From assembly GCA_016788585.1 (NCBI GenBank), contig JAEURP010000018.1, positions 62,001 to 126,000 on the forward strand: a DNA stretch of 64,000 bases, given 5' to 3'. This DNA comes from Chthonomonas sp. Lineage in GTDB: Bacteria > Armatimonadota > Fimbriimonadia > Fimbriimonadales > Fimbriimonadaceae. The notes beneath the pieces are model-generated. The model was given only the letters and a program-made list of their open reading frames with translations. It was not told where the DNA came from and did no database searches. Shown piece by piece: positions 23,042 through 32,586 of this stretch (the first letter of the stretch is position 1; each line of letters begins with the position of its first letter). The position numbers and the translations under genes are program-made.

Positions 23042-24846
23042 GGCTTCACCCCGGCTTTCTTAAAGATCTCATCAAGTTCAGCCACGGAGTGCAGTTCGTT
23101 GAAGGACATGACCATTTCGCCGCCGGGCTTAGCGATGACCATATGAGGAAGGCCCCGGATTCCGAACTGTTTTGTAGTAGATTCAATATACGAAGGATCG
23201 ACGCCAGTGCTGTGGTCAATCCGAAGCAGGGCAAATCCCTTCGCTACCGATATGAACTTAGGATCATCAAACACCTCATGCTCGATCACTTTGCACTTGA
23301 CGCACCAGTTTGCTCCTACGTCGATGAAGATCGGCTTGCCGCTCTCTTTGGCGGCATTCCAGGATTCCTCCGTGAACGCCACGAATTCAGATACTTGCCC
23401 TTCATTCTCGCCGAGTAGCTTTTTGTACTCCTCGCGCGTCGCCTCAAGTTTGCTTTGAGCAAGAATATTAGCGTAAGTGATGCCGGCAAAAGCACCCAGC
23501 GCCAGCATTCCAAACCCCTTTACTTTCCACGATCGCGTGTCCGTGCTCTTGCGGTCATACAGGAATAGAACAATGGCCCCGGCAATGAAGAATGCCAGAT
23601 AGAGCCAGGGCTCCCTCTTGGGGTCGCCTAACTGAGGAACAGCCTGGACGAAATAGCCGAGACCAAAATAGATCACAACGAGTCCCATCATGGCTTTAAC
23701 CACCTTCATCCAGCCGCCGGCCTTGGGAAGTGCCGTACTGGCCTTACTGACCATTCCGAGCACGAAATAGGGAATGCCCATGCCAAAGCCGACAAGGACA
23801 AAACTAAGGACCGACAGCGCGGGATTGTTGAGCTTCGCGAGCTCTGTTAGTAATAGCACGATGATCGGCCCTGCGCAGGGGGCAGCGCCAATTCCAACCA
23901 GCGATCCCATGATCAGCGAGCCCACCGGTCCGCTGCGCCCTTTCAGGTGCTTGCTGATTGCAGGCGGGATTCCAATTTGATAGAGGTCGAACATCGACAG
24001 CGCGAGCACGACCATAAACACGCCTAGTGCCGCGTTGAACCATGGGTTCTGGAAAAGCTGCCCAAAGACGCCGCCAGAGAGCGCGGCAATTCCACCCACG
24101 ATTCCATAGCTGGCGGCAATTCCCAGCATGTAGTTGAAAGCGAGCGTGGTCTTGCTCGCTTTCTCGCCGCTATTCGCCTGCCCAGCAAAGAAACTGATCG
24201 TGACCGGGATCAGTGGGTAGACGCAAGGCGTCAGGTTGATCGCGAGGCCAATGAGCAGAAGAACCAGGGCGAGTAAGCCCCAGTTTTTGGCTTCAAAAGA
24301 GTCTTGAAGGAACTTACCCAGGCCAGTTGCCGCAGGGGCTGGCGGAGGAGCAGACTTACTGCTAGGCGCCATTGCCTTTGGCGCGACCGCGGCACCCTCG
24401 ACCTTGAGAGGCACGACAGCTTCGACCTGCCCAGGCGCGAAGCAGTTCGTCTCATTGCACTGTTGATACGAAAAAATAAACTTGAGACCTTCAGCCGTGA
24501 TTTTTGCGGGTGCGGCGAACTTGAATGGTATTTGGATCGTGCCGGAGTGAACAAAGTACTTATCCGGTAATCCTCCAACCGTGTCTTCATGCCCCTTCGG
24601 ATAGGCGATTGAGGCGAGTTTAAAGCCGTCCCCGCTAAGTTCAATTGGAATAATTGTTTCGTCGGTCTGCGGGTTTTGGTACCCGTGCAGACCCTCGGCA
24701 AAGACCACCGTGGCGACCCCATCAATCATTTGGCCAGGTGCTGCCGTGGAAGCTTTAAGTTTGACAGAAAATTTTGGTGGAACGTCTTGAGCAAACCCTA
24801 CCAGCGGCAATAGAAGCGCGACGAAGAGGATCAACCACCGAGACAT
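23038..24846 (-). CDS. dsbD: Thiol:disulfide interchange protein, DsbD type
   Basis: 602 residues from ATG 24846. In order: signal peptide (MSRWLILFVALLLPLVGFAQ), a DsbD-alpha-like beta domain (about residues 20-150, with the NETNCFAPGQ cysteines), a transmembrane electron-carrier domain starting about residue 190 with NLTPCVYPLIPVTISFF and its second cysteine in IGAAPCAGPII, and a thioredoxin-like domain near the C-terminus with the pair WCVKC. It passes reducing power from cytoplasmic thioredoxin to periplasmic proteins. An in-frame TTG at 24864 is possible but would place six polar residues before the signal peptide. It lies 18 bases after sdhB and overlaps kdsA by four. Confidence 0.9.
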   Translation of the reverse strand: MSRWLILFVALLLPLVGFAQDVPPKFSVKLKASTAAPGQMIDGVATVVFAEGLHGYQNPQTDETIIPIELSGDGFKLASIAYPKGHEDTVGGLPDKYFVHSGTIQIPFKFAAPAKITAEGLKFIFSYQQCNETNCFAPGQVEAVVPLKVEGAAVAPKAMAPSSKSAPPPAPAATGLGKFLQDSFEAKNWGLLALVLLLIGLAINLTPCVYPLIPVTISFFAGQANSGEKASKTTLAFNYMLGIAASYGIVGGIAALSGGVFGQLFQNPWFNAALGVFMVVLALSMFDLYQIGIPPAISKHLKGRSGPVGSLIMGSLVGIGAAPCAGPIIVLLLTELAKLNNPALSVLSFVLVGFGMGIPYFVLGMVSKASTALPKAGGWMKVVKAMMGLVVIYFGLGYFVQAVPQLGDPKREPWLYLAFFIAGAIVLFLYDRKSTDTRSWKVKGFGMLALGAFAGITYANILAQSKLEATREEYKKLLGENEGQVSEFVAFTEESWNAAKESGKPIFIDVGANWCVKCKVIEHEVFDDPKFISVAKGFALLRIDHSTGVDPSYIESTTKQFGIRGLPHMVIAKPGGEMVMSFNELHSVAELDEIFKKAGVKP

Positions 24847-24864
24847 ACTATTCTTAGAAGGCAA

Positions 24865-25638
24865 TTACCGGCCCGCCAGTCCCATCCACTGCCTTAACTT
24901 GAAGACCGTAGTGTCACGATTGAGTCGGGAGATTGCAAGTGTGAGTGGAACGCCCTTCGGGCAAACCTTCACGCAGTTCTGAGCGTTTCCGCAATTTGTG
25001 ATTCCCTCACTGGTCGTGAGAAACTCCATCCGTTCCTCGGCAAGCGTGCCGCCTACTGGGTGAAGATTGAACAGAAGCGCTTGGCCGATGGCCGCCGGAC
25101 CAACGAATTCAGACTTTTCGCTAACTTGGGGACAGGCTTCCACGCAGCAGCCACAGGTCATGCACCGCGAGAGCGAGTAGCGTAGTTGGCGCACATGGTC
25201 GTCTTGGGCCTGTGCCATTCCCAAGTCATAAGATCCATCAATAGGTACCCAAGCTTTGACCTTCTTTAGGTTCTCAAACATCTTGGCGCGGTCGACGCTG
25301 AGGTCGCGGACTAATGGAAACTTTTTCATTGGTTCGAGCGTGACCTCGTAGGCATCTCCGACTTTAACGCCGATATTCTCGATCAAGGCACTGCAAGCCT
25401 GCTGAATTTTTCCATTGATGTTCATGGTGCAGGAACCACAAACCTCTTCAAGACAGGCGGCGTCCCAAACGGGCGGAGGCACGTGCTTGCCTTCGATATT
25501 CACCGGGTTCTTCCGAATCTCAATAAGCGCGGAGATGACGTTCATGTTTTCCTGCAGGGGAATCTCAAACGTATCGAAGTGGGCGGGCGCATCCTTGCTC
25601 GCTTGCCGGTGAACCTTTAGCCGAATCTTTGTTGGCAT
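24865..25638 (-). CDS. sdhB: Succinate dehydrogenase/fumarate reductase iron-sulfur subunit
   Basis: 257 residues. An N-terminal 2Fe-2S ferredoxin domain has CLEEVCGSC and the fourth ligand in IQQACSALI; the C-terminal part has the 4Fe-4S ligands CMTCGCCVEACPQ (three plus one) and CGNAQNCVKVCPKGVPL. It links the flavoprotein to the quinone site in the membrane. The usual partners (flavoprotein sdhA, cytochrome b subunit) are not adjacent on either side: upstream is a terminator and the pseudopilin, and downstream is dsbD. If the complex is real its other genes lie elsewhere. Confidence 0.92.
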   Translation of the reverse strand: MPTKIRLKVHRQASKDAPAHFDTFEIPLQENMNVISALIEIRKNPVNIEGKHVPPPVWDAACLEEVCGSCTMNINGKIQQACSALIENIGVKVGDAYEVTLEPMKKFPLVRDLSVDRAKMFENLKKVKAWVPIDGSYDLGMAQAQDDHVRQLRYSLSRCMTCGCCVEACPQVSEKSEFVGPAAIGQALLFNLHPVGGTLAEERMEFLTTSEGITNCGNAQNCVKVCPKGVPLTLAISRLNRDTTVFKLRQWMGLAGR

Positions 25639-25674
25639 GGCGTTGACCTTATTTTAGCCGAGTCTAACGAAAAG

Positions 25675-25705
25675 AAAAGCCCCGTCCGATCAGACGGGGC
25701 TTTTT
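25675..25705 (-). terminator. Rho-independent terminator
   Basis: AAAAGCCCCGTC (25675-25686), loop CGATCA, GACGGGGCTTTT (25693-25704). On the minus strand it follows the pseudopilin stop at 25722 and is followed by TCTTTTC; it also separates that gene from sdhB. Confidence 0.92.
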
Positions 25706-25721
25706 GTTTACCCAGAATCGA

Positions 25722-26666
25722 TTAGTTTCGCGGTTCGGCGATGAGGCCGGGAATACCGTTGAAGTCGTAAGGTGGGTAGTAGGCAAGACCAGCGGCGGCA
25801 ACAGGAGTCGTACCTGCTCGCTGCATTTCACCAAGTCGCTCAGGATCGTTTGCAAATCGCTGTGCGTACTTGATTGTTCTGGTGCTCGAGTCGGAGAAGT
25901 TCACGGTGACCGAACCGGAGTATCGGTCGACGCCTGGGAACATGTATCGAGTCATTGCGCCCTGGGCAGGAAGTGCACCAACATAGCCGCCAGCGCCGTT
26001 CGGGAAAGCGACCTTAAGAGCGGCCGGCTGATTGGTGTACCAAGTACCGGTTGTCGTAGCGTAGGTTGCAGCTTCGCCGGTTGGAACCTTTGGTGAAGCG
26101 TTGACTGCGCGATACTGGGCATCGTAGAAAAGAACCGTCTCGGAAACCCACTGCAACATGCCTTGGCTGACCACTGGGTCTTCTGTACCGAGGCTAACCG
26201 GGATACCTGGATCCTCGAACACGGCAAAGTTCGGCGCATAGCCTGCGTACTTGATTGGGTTCGTGGTTGGTCGCTGCCAGTTGGCACCAGCCGACAACAA
26301 TGCGGTCTGCCAGTCGATTGCTTGTGGGTCGCCTGGAGATCGAAGAATGTCGATATTCTTCATGAATGGCTGAAGAGCATCGTAGACCGAGTAAATCTGC
26401 GAACCGGCGCCAGGGGTTGAAACGCCCCAAGTTGCGTTTGCCGTGCAGTTCGTAAGGCAGTAAGCCGCCTGTGGGAACTGGTCGTCATTGTCGCTGATGT
26501 ACATGTTCGTGGCCAAGCCGAGCTGCTTGAGGTTGCTGATGGAAGCAGCCTTCTTAGCGGCGGCTCGTGCTTGAGCGAAAACGGGGAAGAGGATTGCAGC
26601 GAGGATTGCGATAATCGCAATCACAACGAGCAATTCGATGAGCGTAAAGGCTTTACGAGTGCGCAT
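25722..26666 (-). CDS. Type II/IV pseudopilin-like protein (DUF1559-like)
   Basis: 314 residues. Prepilin N-terminus: [20 protein letters not shown] with glutamate at position +5 after the predicted cleavage, then [16 protein letters not shown]. The remainder is beta-rich with Asn/Asp/Thr-rich loops, and a near-C-terminal [12 protein letters not shown] segment corresponds to the H-x-9-D-G region of DUF1559 proteins. This type is very abundant in Planctomycetes and Armatimonadota. It is probably exported by a type II-like or type IV-pilus machine; the individual role is unknown. A terminator follows at 25675. Confidence 0.9.
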   Translation of the reverse strand: MRTRKAFTLIELLVVIAIIAILAAILFPVFAQARAAAKKAASISNLKQLGLATNMYISDNDDQFPQAAYCLTNCTANATWGVSTPGAGSQIYSVYDALQPFMKNIDILRSPGDPQAIDWQTALLSAGANWQRPTTNPIKYAGYAPNFAVFEDPGIPVSLGTEDPVVSQGMLQWVSETVLFYDAQYRAVNASPKVPTGEAATYATTTGTWYTNQPAALKVAFPNGAGGYVGALPAQGAMTRYMFPGVDRYSGSVTVNFSDSSTRTIKYAQRFANDPERLGEMQRAGTTPVAAAGLAYYPPYDFNGIPGLIAEPRN

Positions 26667-26813
26667 GTTAGTTCTGGGGTCCTACGCAAAGGCAGGCGAT
26701 GTGGGTTTCTTGCAGGAAACAAAATCCCCGCATTAACGACGCACTATGGCACACTTCGGTTCGAAAAGTAGACACCTCATTAAAAAAACATTAAAAAACT
26801 CAGGGTTCCGAAC

Positions 26814-27587
26814 TTGGATCGGCTGGTAGAATCCCCAGCGTTGGCAACGCATACCCAGGACCGTGTTATTCCGACCGAGCAAGTCCTCGGCATTCCAATC
26901 GCAGTGGTTGATCTTGCCCAAGCTATAGAGATCATCGAGCGGTTCATACAGGGTGATAGCCCTCAACTAGTCGTAACCGCCAATGCAATCGCAGCTGTTA
27001 TGGCCCATGATGATCCGGCCTTTGCTGACGAGGTCCGGTCGGCTGGACTTGTTACTTGTGATGGCGCGGGCACGCAATGGGCTCTTAAGCGGGGCGGGCA
27101 TGAAAATGCGGCTAAGGTAACTGGCATCGACTTGCTGGAGCAACTGTGCCGACTCAGTAGCGATAAGGGGTATCGGTTGTACTTCCTTGGTGGCGCACCA
27201 GGAGTAGCTGAAGAAGCAAGAAACAAGCTCCAGCTCAGGGTGCCCGGCTGCAATATTGTAGGTTGCCGAGACGGTTTCTTTCCTGTCGATGATGATGATC
27301 TGGTCGCTCAAGAGATTGCCGAGTTCAAACCAGACGTTGTCTTCATTGCCATGGGGATGCCTCGTCAAGAACGTTTCTTCTTGAAGACCAAACATTTGCT
27401 TGGAGCAAAAGTTGGAATTGGAGTGGGTGGAGCCCTCGATGTTTTCAGTGGCAGAACCAAACGTGCTCCCGAGATTTGGCAACGCCTGAAGCTGGAGTGG
27501 CTTTGGCGCGCTTTGCTCAACCCAAAGAAACTCAAGAACCTTAAGAACCTGCCAAGGTTCATGTGGCTGGTTAAGACAGGCAAATGA
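26814..27587 (+). CDS. WecG/TagA/CpsF family glycosyltransferase
   Basis: 257 residues from a TTG at 26814. The pattern is that of GT26 transferases of teichoic acid, ECA and capsule synthesis: VVTANAIAAVMAHDDPAF, TCDGAGTQWALKRGG (catalytic Asp in CDG), LYFLGGAPGVAEEARNKLQ and FIAMGMPRQERFF, then GVGGALDVFSG. It adds a sugar, often ManNAc, to an undecaprenyl-linked acceptor. The start is uncertain, since the coding signal begins about residue 15. It overlaps the next gene by four bases. Confidence 0.88.
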   Translation: MDRLVESPALATHTQDRVIPTEQVLGIPIAVVDLAQAIEIIERFIQGDSPQLVVTANAIAAVMAHDDPAFADEVRSAGLVTCDGAGTQWALKRGGHENAAKVTGIDLLEQLCRLSSDKGYRLYFLGGAPGVAEEARNKLQLRVPGCNIVGCRDGFFPVDDDDLVAQEIAEFKPDVVFIAMGMPRQERFFLKTKHLLGAKVGIGVGGALDVFSGRTKRAPEIWQRLKLEWLWRALLNPKKLKNLKNLPRFMWLVKTGK

Positions 27588-28123
27588 AGATCTACACCAA
27601 GACCGGCGATGATGGCACGACCGGACTCTTTGGTGGGGGCAGGACTTCGAAGGATGACCTAAGAATCGAGTTGTTGGGCCAGATCGACGAACTGAATGCT
27701 GCGATCGGCTTTGCGCGGACGCAATCTGATTCGGAGCCTCTTGGCCACCGACTTATGCGTATTCAGCGGGAACTCTTCGAGTTAGGGGCCGAAGTGGGCT
27801 GCCCATCCGACAGTCCCTATTTCAAGCCCTCGATAGGGCAAGCCGACCTTGCCCGTTTGGAGAAGGAGATCGACGAGGCTCAACTTCCACCCTTGCGCGA
27901 CTTCATTCTGCCGGGCGGTACGCCATTCGCTGCTTCGATTCACGTTGCCCGTACCATTGCTCGCCGAGCAGAGCGCCAAGCGGTTTCTGCCCGCAGTGCC
28001 CTTGGCATTCGGACTGAACCAAGCATGTATCTCAACCGTCTCTCTGACTGGCTTTTCGTCATGGCTCGCTTAGCCAATCATTTGGCTGGAGCACAAGACG
28101 TAAAATGGAAAGAAGCTGAATGA
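27584..28123 (+). CDS. Corrinoid adenosyltransferase, PduO type
   Basis: 179 residues. The N-terminal YTKTGDDGTTGLFGGGR forms the ATP-binding loop; RIELLGQIDELNAAIGFAR and the C-terminal LPGGTPFAASIHVARTIARRAERQAV with the RLSDWLFVMARLAN helix are standard. It makes adenosylcobalamin from cob(I)alamin and ATP. No other B12 gene is nearby, so the cell may rely on salvage. It begins inside the glycosyltransferase stop (ATGA) and overlaps the next gene by four bases. Confidence 0.93.
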   Translation: MKIYTKTGDDGTTGLFGGGRTSKDDLRIELLGQIDELNAAIGFARTQSDSEPLGHRLMRIQRELFELGAEVGCPSDSPYFKPSIGQADLARLEKEIDEAQLPPLRDFILPGGTPFAASIHVARTIARRAERQAVSARSALGIRTEPSMYLNRLSDWLFVMARLANHLAGAQDVKWKEAE

Positions 28124-28833
28124 TATCGCTTACCCTCACCTTCGCTTTGATCACCGCGCCGCCGACGCCGGGAGCACTCGTGTCCAAAATGTTTGCCCGA
28201 TATGCCGGCGCAGACAAACTTTCCGGTTCGATCCAGTTTAAGCAGTCGGGGGCTGAGCGGACTCTTTCGATTTCAACTCTGATCCAAGCCGAGCGACCCC
28301 ACAAACTCTACGTGAAGCAATCGCGTCCCGACACCAAGCAAACCGCGATTATTGCCGCCGATGGGACGATGTTTACCTATGAGATGCCAGATTCCATAGC
28401 GAAGCGCTCTGGAGATCGGCTTTATGAGCTGCAGAATCAACGCGGTGTCGTCTACACGGTAGGCGATATCTACACGATTGGCTTGCCAGGTCTGCTGGAT
28501 CGATCTCCCGTACTCGACACCTTGATCGCGAAGACGGCGCACCTCTCCTATGTTCGCGGTCAAATCGCGAGCCTGGCTTGGAAGGATGGCGACGCGCCTG
28601 AAGCGGGGAAGAATGGGGTTGTCGTTGGCGATTGGCGGGCCTACCAAAATGCCCCAGTGAGTGGGAAGTTTGCTGTCACCATTTCTCCTGAAGGCGACCT
28701 CTTAAACTGGAACCTGAAGGAGTACGTGGCCGTGCCTGGCCAAAAGCCGATTCTCGTTACTTCGGACTGGTCCGTAAGTATCAAGGTAGGCGATTCAGGT
28801 AACGCCACTCTCTTCAGAGTGGTCAGAAAATAG
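28120..28833 (+). CDS. LolA-like/DUF2092-like secreted protein
   Basis: 237 residues. N-terminal signal peptide, then a pattern of alternating beta strands: LIQAERPHKLYVKQSRPDTK, IIAADGTMFTYEMPD, and later VTISPEGDLLNWNLKEYV. This recalls LolA/LolB or DUF2092 half-barrels that carry lipids in the periplasm. I see no conserved residue that would separate these possibilities, so the assignment is tentative. Its start overlaps the adenosyltransferase by four bases and feoA follows after 26 bases. Confidence 0.65.
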   Translation: MISLTLTFALITAPPTPGALVSKMFARYAGADKLSGSIQFKQSGAERTLSISTLIQAERPHKLYVKQSRPDTKQTAIIAADGTMFTYEMPDSIAKRSGDRLYELQNQRGVVYTVGDIYTIGLPGLLDRSPVLDTLIAKTAHLSYVRGQIASLAWKDGDAPEAGKNGVVVGDWRAYQNAPVSGKFAVTISPEGDLLNWNLKEYVAVPGQKPILVTSDWSVSIKVGDSGNATLFRVVRK

Positions 28834-28859
28834 ACTATACTTTTTTGGAAAGATAAACC

Positions 28860-29105
28860 GTGGCCGAGCAATCTGATCTGAGCAAAATGAAACCGGGCAC
28901 CAAGGGAAAGGTGGTGCGCTACCTTTGCGAGGACGAGTGTACGTTGCGACTTCAAGAAATGGGCCTGACTGAAGGTACGGAGGTTGAAGTCGTGAAGCAA
29001 GCACCGCTTGGGGACCCAGTGGAGGTTCAATTCCGACGATGTCGCCTTTGCCTGCGAAGAAGTGAAATGCAAGGCATCGAAGTCGAGGTCGAGGGGAAGA
29101 AGTAG
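28860..29105 (+). CDS. feoA: Ferrous iron transport protein A
   Basis: 81 residues, GTG start. SH3-like FeoA fold: MKPGTKGKVVRYLCEDECTL, LRLQEMGLTEGTEVEVVKQAP and DPVEVQFRRCRLCLRRSEM. FeoA is a small cytoplasmic partner of FeoB. It directly precedes feoB with a 3-base gap. Confidence 0.93.
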   Translation: MAEQSDLSKMKPGTKGKVVRYLCEDECTLRLQEMGLTEGTEVEVVKQAPLGDPVEVQFRRCRLCLRRSEMQGIEVEVEGKK

Positions 29106-29108
29106 GGA

Positions 29109-31076
29109 ATGCCCTTGGCAACTTGGGAGAAGACCACACTTGTGGGACTGATTGGAAATCCCAATGCCGGGAAATCATCGATCTTCAATGCACTCACTGG
29201 CGGAAAGGCGAAGGTTGCGAATTACCCCGGAGTGACCGTCGAAAAGATGTCCGGTCGATTCAAGATCGACGACGTCAATATCGAGATAGTCGACATTCCC
29301 GGACTTTACACGCTCACGGCAATGTCCCGCGATGAAGAGATCGCGGCCGCGGCCATTCGAGGCGACAGCGAAACCGAGCGAAAGGCCAACGTCATGCTCA
29401 TCGCGCTGGATGCGACCAACCTCGAGCGGAATCTATTCTTCTTCAGTCAGGTTATTGAACTCGGCATCCCGATTATTGCCGTGCTCACGATGTCCGACAT
29501 CATGAAGCGAAAGGGAATTGAGATCGACCTCGCTGCGCTCAAAGAAAAGCTTGGCGTCCCGGTCGTTCCCGTCGTCTCCCATAAGGGGCATGGAATCGCC
29601 CGTCTCAAGGAAGTTCTTAAGGAGGTTATTGAGAAGGGCCAAGAGCCAAGCCACCTTCGGTTTGACAATATCGAATCGCGCTACCAATGGGCCGAGCAGG
29701 TCCACGCAGAGACATTCAAGGAGAATCCGGCCCTCAAGCTACGGGCGCGTCAAGACCAGATCGACAAGTGGCTTACTCACCGCGTTTTTGGTCTCTTCTT
29801 CTTTCTTTTGGTTATGTACGCGATGTTTCAAAGCGTGTACACCCTTGCGGGCCCCATCATGGAGAAGATCGACGAGGGGTTTGGCAAGCTGGGCGATCTT
29901 GTCGGTGGTGCACTGAGGCCGATTCCTTGGCTTCAGTCGCTCATCGTGGACGGCCTCATCGCTGGAATAGGTGGCGTTGTCGTCTTTCTGCCTCAGATCC
30001 TCATTCTTTTCGGCTTTGTCGCCATGCTCGAGGGATCGGGCTACCTGGCACGAGCAAGCTTTCTGATGGACAAGCTCCTGGGATGGTGCGGACTAAATGG
30101 CAAGGCGTTTATTCCATTGCTCAGTTCATTCGCCTGTGCAATTCCAGGAATCATGGCCGCGCGAATCATGCCAGATAGCCGATCGCGACTGGCTACGATT
30201 CTTGTGGCACCACTCATGTCTTGCTCGGCCCGGCTACCGGTTTACATCTTACTCATCGGAGCCGTTATCGAACCAAAATTCGGGCCGTGGGTTGCCGGGC
30301 TCACTTTGTTTGGGATGCATGCGCTTGGCGCGATCATCAGCGTGCCGATCATCTGGTTCCTGAACCGGACCGTGTTGAGGGGGAAAAGACTTCCATTCCT
30401 CATGGAACTGCCGCCCTACCAGTGGCCCAAGTGGCGCGAAGTGGGGCTTGCAATGGCCAGTCGGGCAAAAGTCTTCCTGCAAACCGCGGGCACGATCATC
30501 GTCGTTATGTCGATCATCATCTGGGGCCTCCTCTATTTCCCGCGTAGCGCAGAGGCCGATGCAATGTACAAGCAGGAGTTCGCGATACGCTTTACGAGCC
30601 AAACACCGCCGGAGAAACTGGTCACCGCTGAGACGAACTTCGTCGAGGCAAAGCGGTTAGAGGACTCGTACTTGGGCCGCTTCGGCAAGTTTATCGAGCC
30701 AGCGTTCAAGCCGGCGGGATTTGACTGGCGCATAAGCACCGCCATTCTCGCTGCCTTTCCAGCCCGCGAGGTCCTCGTTAGCTCCCTGGGAATCATCTTC
30801 GACCTCGGAAGGGAAGAGACTGAAGAATCAGTGCTTTTAAAGCACAAGGTTCAGGCGGCAAAGTGGCCCGATGGTAGCAAACTTCTGACGACTGGCACCA
30901 GTTTTGCACTCATGGTGTTCTTTGCCCTCTGTTGCCAATGCGGCGCAACCCTAGCTGCCATCAAGCGCGAGACCAATTCGTGGAAATGGCCCATATTTGT
31001 GTTCGTTTACATGACCAGCCTGGCATGGATCTTTGCGGTCGTAGTCAATCAGGCTATAAAGGCGCTCGGCGGATAG
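29109..31076 (+). CDS. feoB: Ferrous iron transport protein B
   Basis: 655 residues. The N-terminal G domain has G1 GNPNAGKSSIFNALTG, a G2 threonine in YPGVTVEKMSG, and G3 DIPGLYTL. The G4 position reads TMSD rather than NKxD/NMxD and G5 reads SHKG. A helical linker is followed by the membrane domain with LSSFACAIPGIMAAR (first Gate motif) and FALCCQCGATLAAIKRE (second Gate with cysteines) and about nine membrane spans. It takes up Fe(II) through the inner membrane. It converges with the GT4 gene, only four bases apart, with no terminator between. Confidence 0.95.
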   Translation: MPLATWEKTTLVGLIGNPNAGKSSIFNALTGGKAKVANYPGVTVEKMSGRFKIDDVNIEIVDIPGLYTLTAMSRDEEIAAAAIRGDSETERKANVMLIALDATNLERNLFFFSQVIELGIPIIAVLTMSDIMKRKGIEIDLAALKEKLGVPVVPVVSHKGHGIARLKEVLKEVIEKGQEPSHLRFDNIESRYQWAEQVHAETFKENPALKLRARQDQIDKWLTHRVFGLFFFLLVMYAMFQSVYTLAGPIMEKIDEGFGKLGDLVGGALRPIPWLQSLIVDGLIAGIGGVVVFLPQILILFGFVAMLEGSGYLARASFLMDKLLGWCGLNGKAFIPLLSSFACAIPGIMAARIMPDSRSRLATILVAPLMSCSARLPVYILLIGAVIEPKFGPWVAGLTLFGMHALGAIISVPIIWFLNRTVLRGKRLPFLMELPPYQWPKWREVGLAMASRAKVFLQTAGTIIVVMSIIIWGLLYFPRSAEADAMYKQEFAIRFTSQTPPEKLVTAETNFVEAKRLEDSYLGRFGKFIEPAFKPAGFDWRISTAILAAFPAREVLVSSLGIIFDLGREETEESVLLKHKVQAAKWPDGSKLLTTGTSFALMVFFALCCQCGATLAAIKRETNSWKWPIFVFVYMTSLAWIFAVVVNQAIKALGG

Positions 31077-31080
31077 CGTC

Positions 31081-32523
31081 TTACAGGTCGCCCTTGTCGT
31101 CGTCTTCCGGCTCATCAAGAACATGGCCTGGTGTCACCTTGTTGAGTCGAACGGGCTCATTTGGTACCTCCACGGAAAGCTTCAGTGGAGGTCTTGTATC
31201 AAATCCACCCGTCACCGCCTTTTCGCGGACATGTGCCTTTTCGGCGCGCTCCTCTGCTCCCGGCATGACCGGCCAGAGCGAGGCATCGGCATGGTGCGAC
31301 TCAACGAACTCGTTCCACACGCGGTAATAGACATCGCGCGTTTGCTCGGCGATGCCTTCCCAATTGAAATCCAAATAGAGCCGGGCCCGGGCCATCTTCT
31401 TCATCCGTTCGGCTTTGCTCGGGTTGTTCAGCGTGTGAAGAACTGCCCAGGCAAGCGACTCACCGTTCCCAGAGTAGAAGTTTGTGCCAGTAACGTTATG
31501 CACACAGACTTCCTTGAGGCCACCTGCGTCGCTGGTGATCACTGCCGCACCCGCTGCCATGCCCTCGAGAGCAACGATGCCGAATGGCTCATAAAGGCTT
31601 GGAAACACAGCAACATCTGCGCAACGGAAGAGTTGGTGCAGTGAGCGGTTCGCCATGAACCCCGTAAACAAAACCTTATCCTGAAGGCCGTACCAGCGAA
31701 CGAATTTCTCGAATCGCTCACGGTTCCCGCCGCCTACGATAACGAACTTTGTGTTGGGCTGCTGCGCGAGGATGGCGCTGGCGGAGTTAAGAAGAAGTTG
31801 GATGCCCTTTTCCCTTACAAATCGCCCAACATACATGACGATCTTCTCATTGGGAAGGGCAAGTTTCGATCGCCACGCAGCTCGGTCTTCTAGAGACCAT
31901 TCGAATTCAAATTTCGGAGCATCGACACCATTGAAGATAATGTCAATTTTGTCCGCCGGAACTTGGAAAGAACGCTCCACTTGCCCTTTCATAAACTCCG
32001 AGCACACAATCACGCGCCAAGCCTCGTAGCTGAGCCAGTACTCCATCTCGTGGATGTACTTTTGCATGGGTGTGAAGATTCCACCATTGCGCCCCTCCTC
32101 GGTGGCGTGAATAGTGGCGACGACGGGCAGTTGGTATTCGTACTTCAGTTCTCGAGCCGATTCCAAACTGAGCCAATCGTGGGCGTGGAAGATAGTCGGC
32201 TGTCCACCCGGTCGCCAGTCTTCGAGGAGTTGGCGAACACGCAAGTCAGTCGCACGGTTCAGAAGCTGGATCTCGTGAACGAAATTATCTGGCTCTCGCT
32301 CCAAGTGGACCCGGTGGACATGCACACCACTCGGTTCGACCTCCTCATCGGGGGCGAGGGGAGTGTTCTTTGTGACCACGTGAACTTCTATTCCTAGCTT
32401 AACAAGCTCTTTCGAGAGGTCGTATACATGAGGGCTGATACCCCCCACAATCCGCGGCGGATATTCCCAAGAGAGCATCACGACGCGAAGCTTTTGGAAG
32501 GCAATAGGTTTCTGGGTTGGCAT
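31081..32523 (-). CDS. GT4 glycosyltransferase, glycogen-synthase-like
   Basis: 480 residues. GT-B fold: LSWEYPPRIVGGISPHVYDL at the N-terminus (the K-x-G-G-like loop is R-I-V-G-G), FHAHDWLS near residue 115, then a C-terminal domain with VMYVGRFVREKGIQLL and the EPFGIVALEGMAAG motif holding the E-x7-E pair. The overall pattern is closer to the starch/glycogen synthase-like branch of GT4 than to ordinary LPS transferases. The sugar and acceptor cannot be read from the sequence. A charged tail of about 45 residues follows the domain. Divergent from the OGT-like gene. Confidence 0.85.
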   Translation of the reverse strand: MPTQKPIAFQKLRVVMLSWEYPPRIVGGISPHVYDLSKELVKLGIEVHVVTKNTPLAPDEEVEPSGVHVHRVHLEREPDNFVHEIQLLNRATDLRVRQLLEDWRPGGQPTIFHAHDWLSLESARELKYEYQLPVVATIHATEEGRNGGIFTPMQKYIHEMEYWLSYEAWRVIVCSEFMKGQVERSFQVPADKIDIIFNGVDAPKFEFEWSLEDRAAWRSKLALPNEKIVMYVGRFVREKGIQLLLNSASAILAQQPNTKFVIVGGGNRERFEKFVRWYGLQDKVLFTGFMANRSLHQLFRCADVAVFPSLYEPFGIVALEGMAAGAAVITSDAGGLKEVCVHNVTGTNFYSGNGESLAWAVLHTLNNPSKAERMKKMARARLYLDFNWEGIAEQTRDVYYRVWNEFVESHHADASLWPVMPGAEERAEKAHVREKAVTGGFDTRPPLKLSVEVPNEPVRLNKVTPGHVLDEPEDDDKGDL

Positions 32524-32586
32524 TGCGTCGTAGGCTCAAGGTACCCCGAACTGCAGTCGTCTCGGTAATTTGCCAAAATAGAGCTT

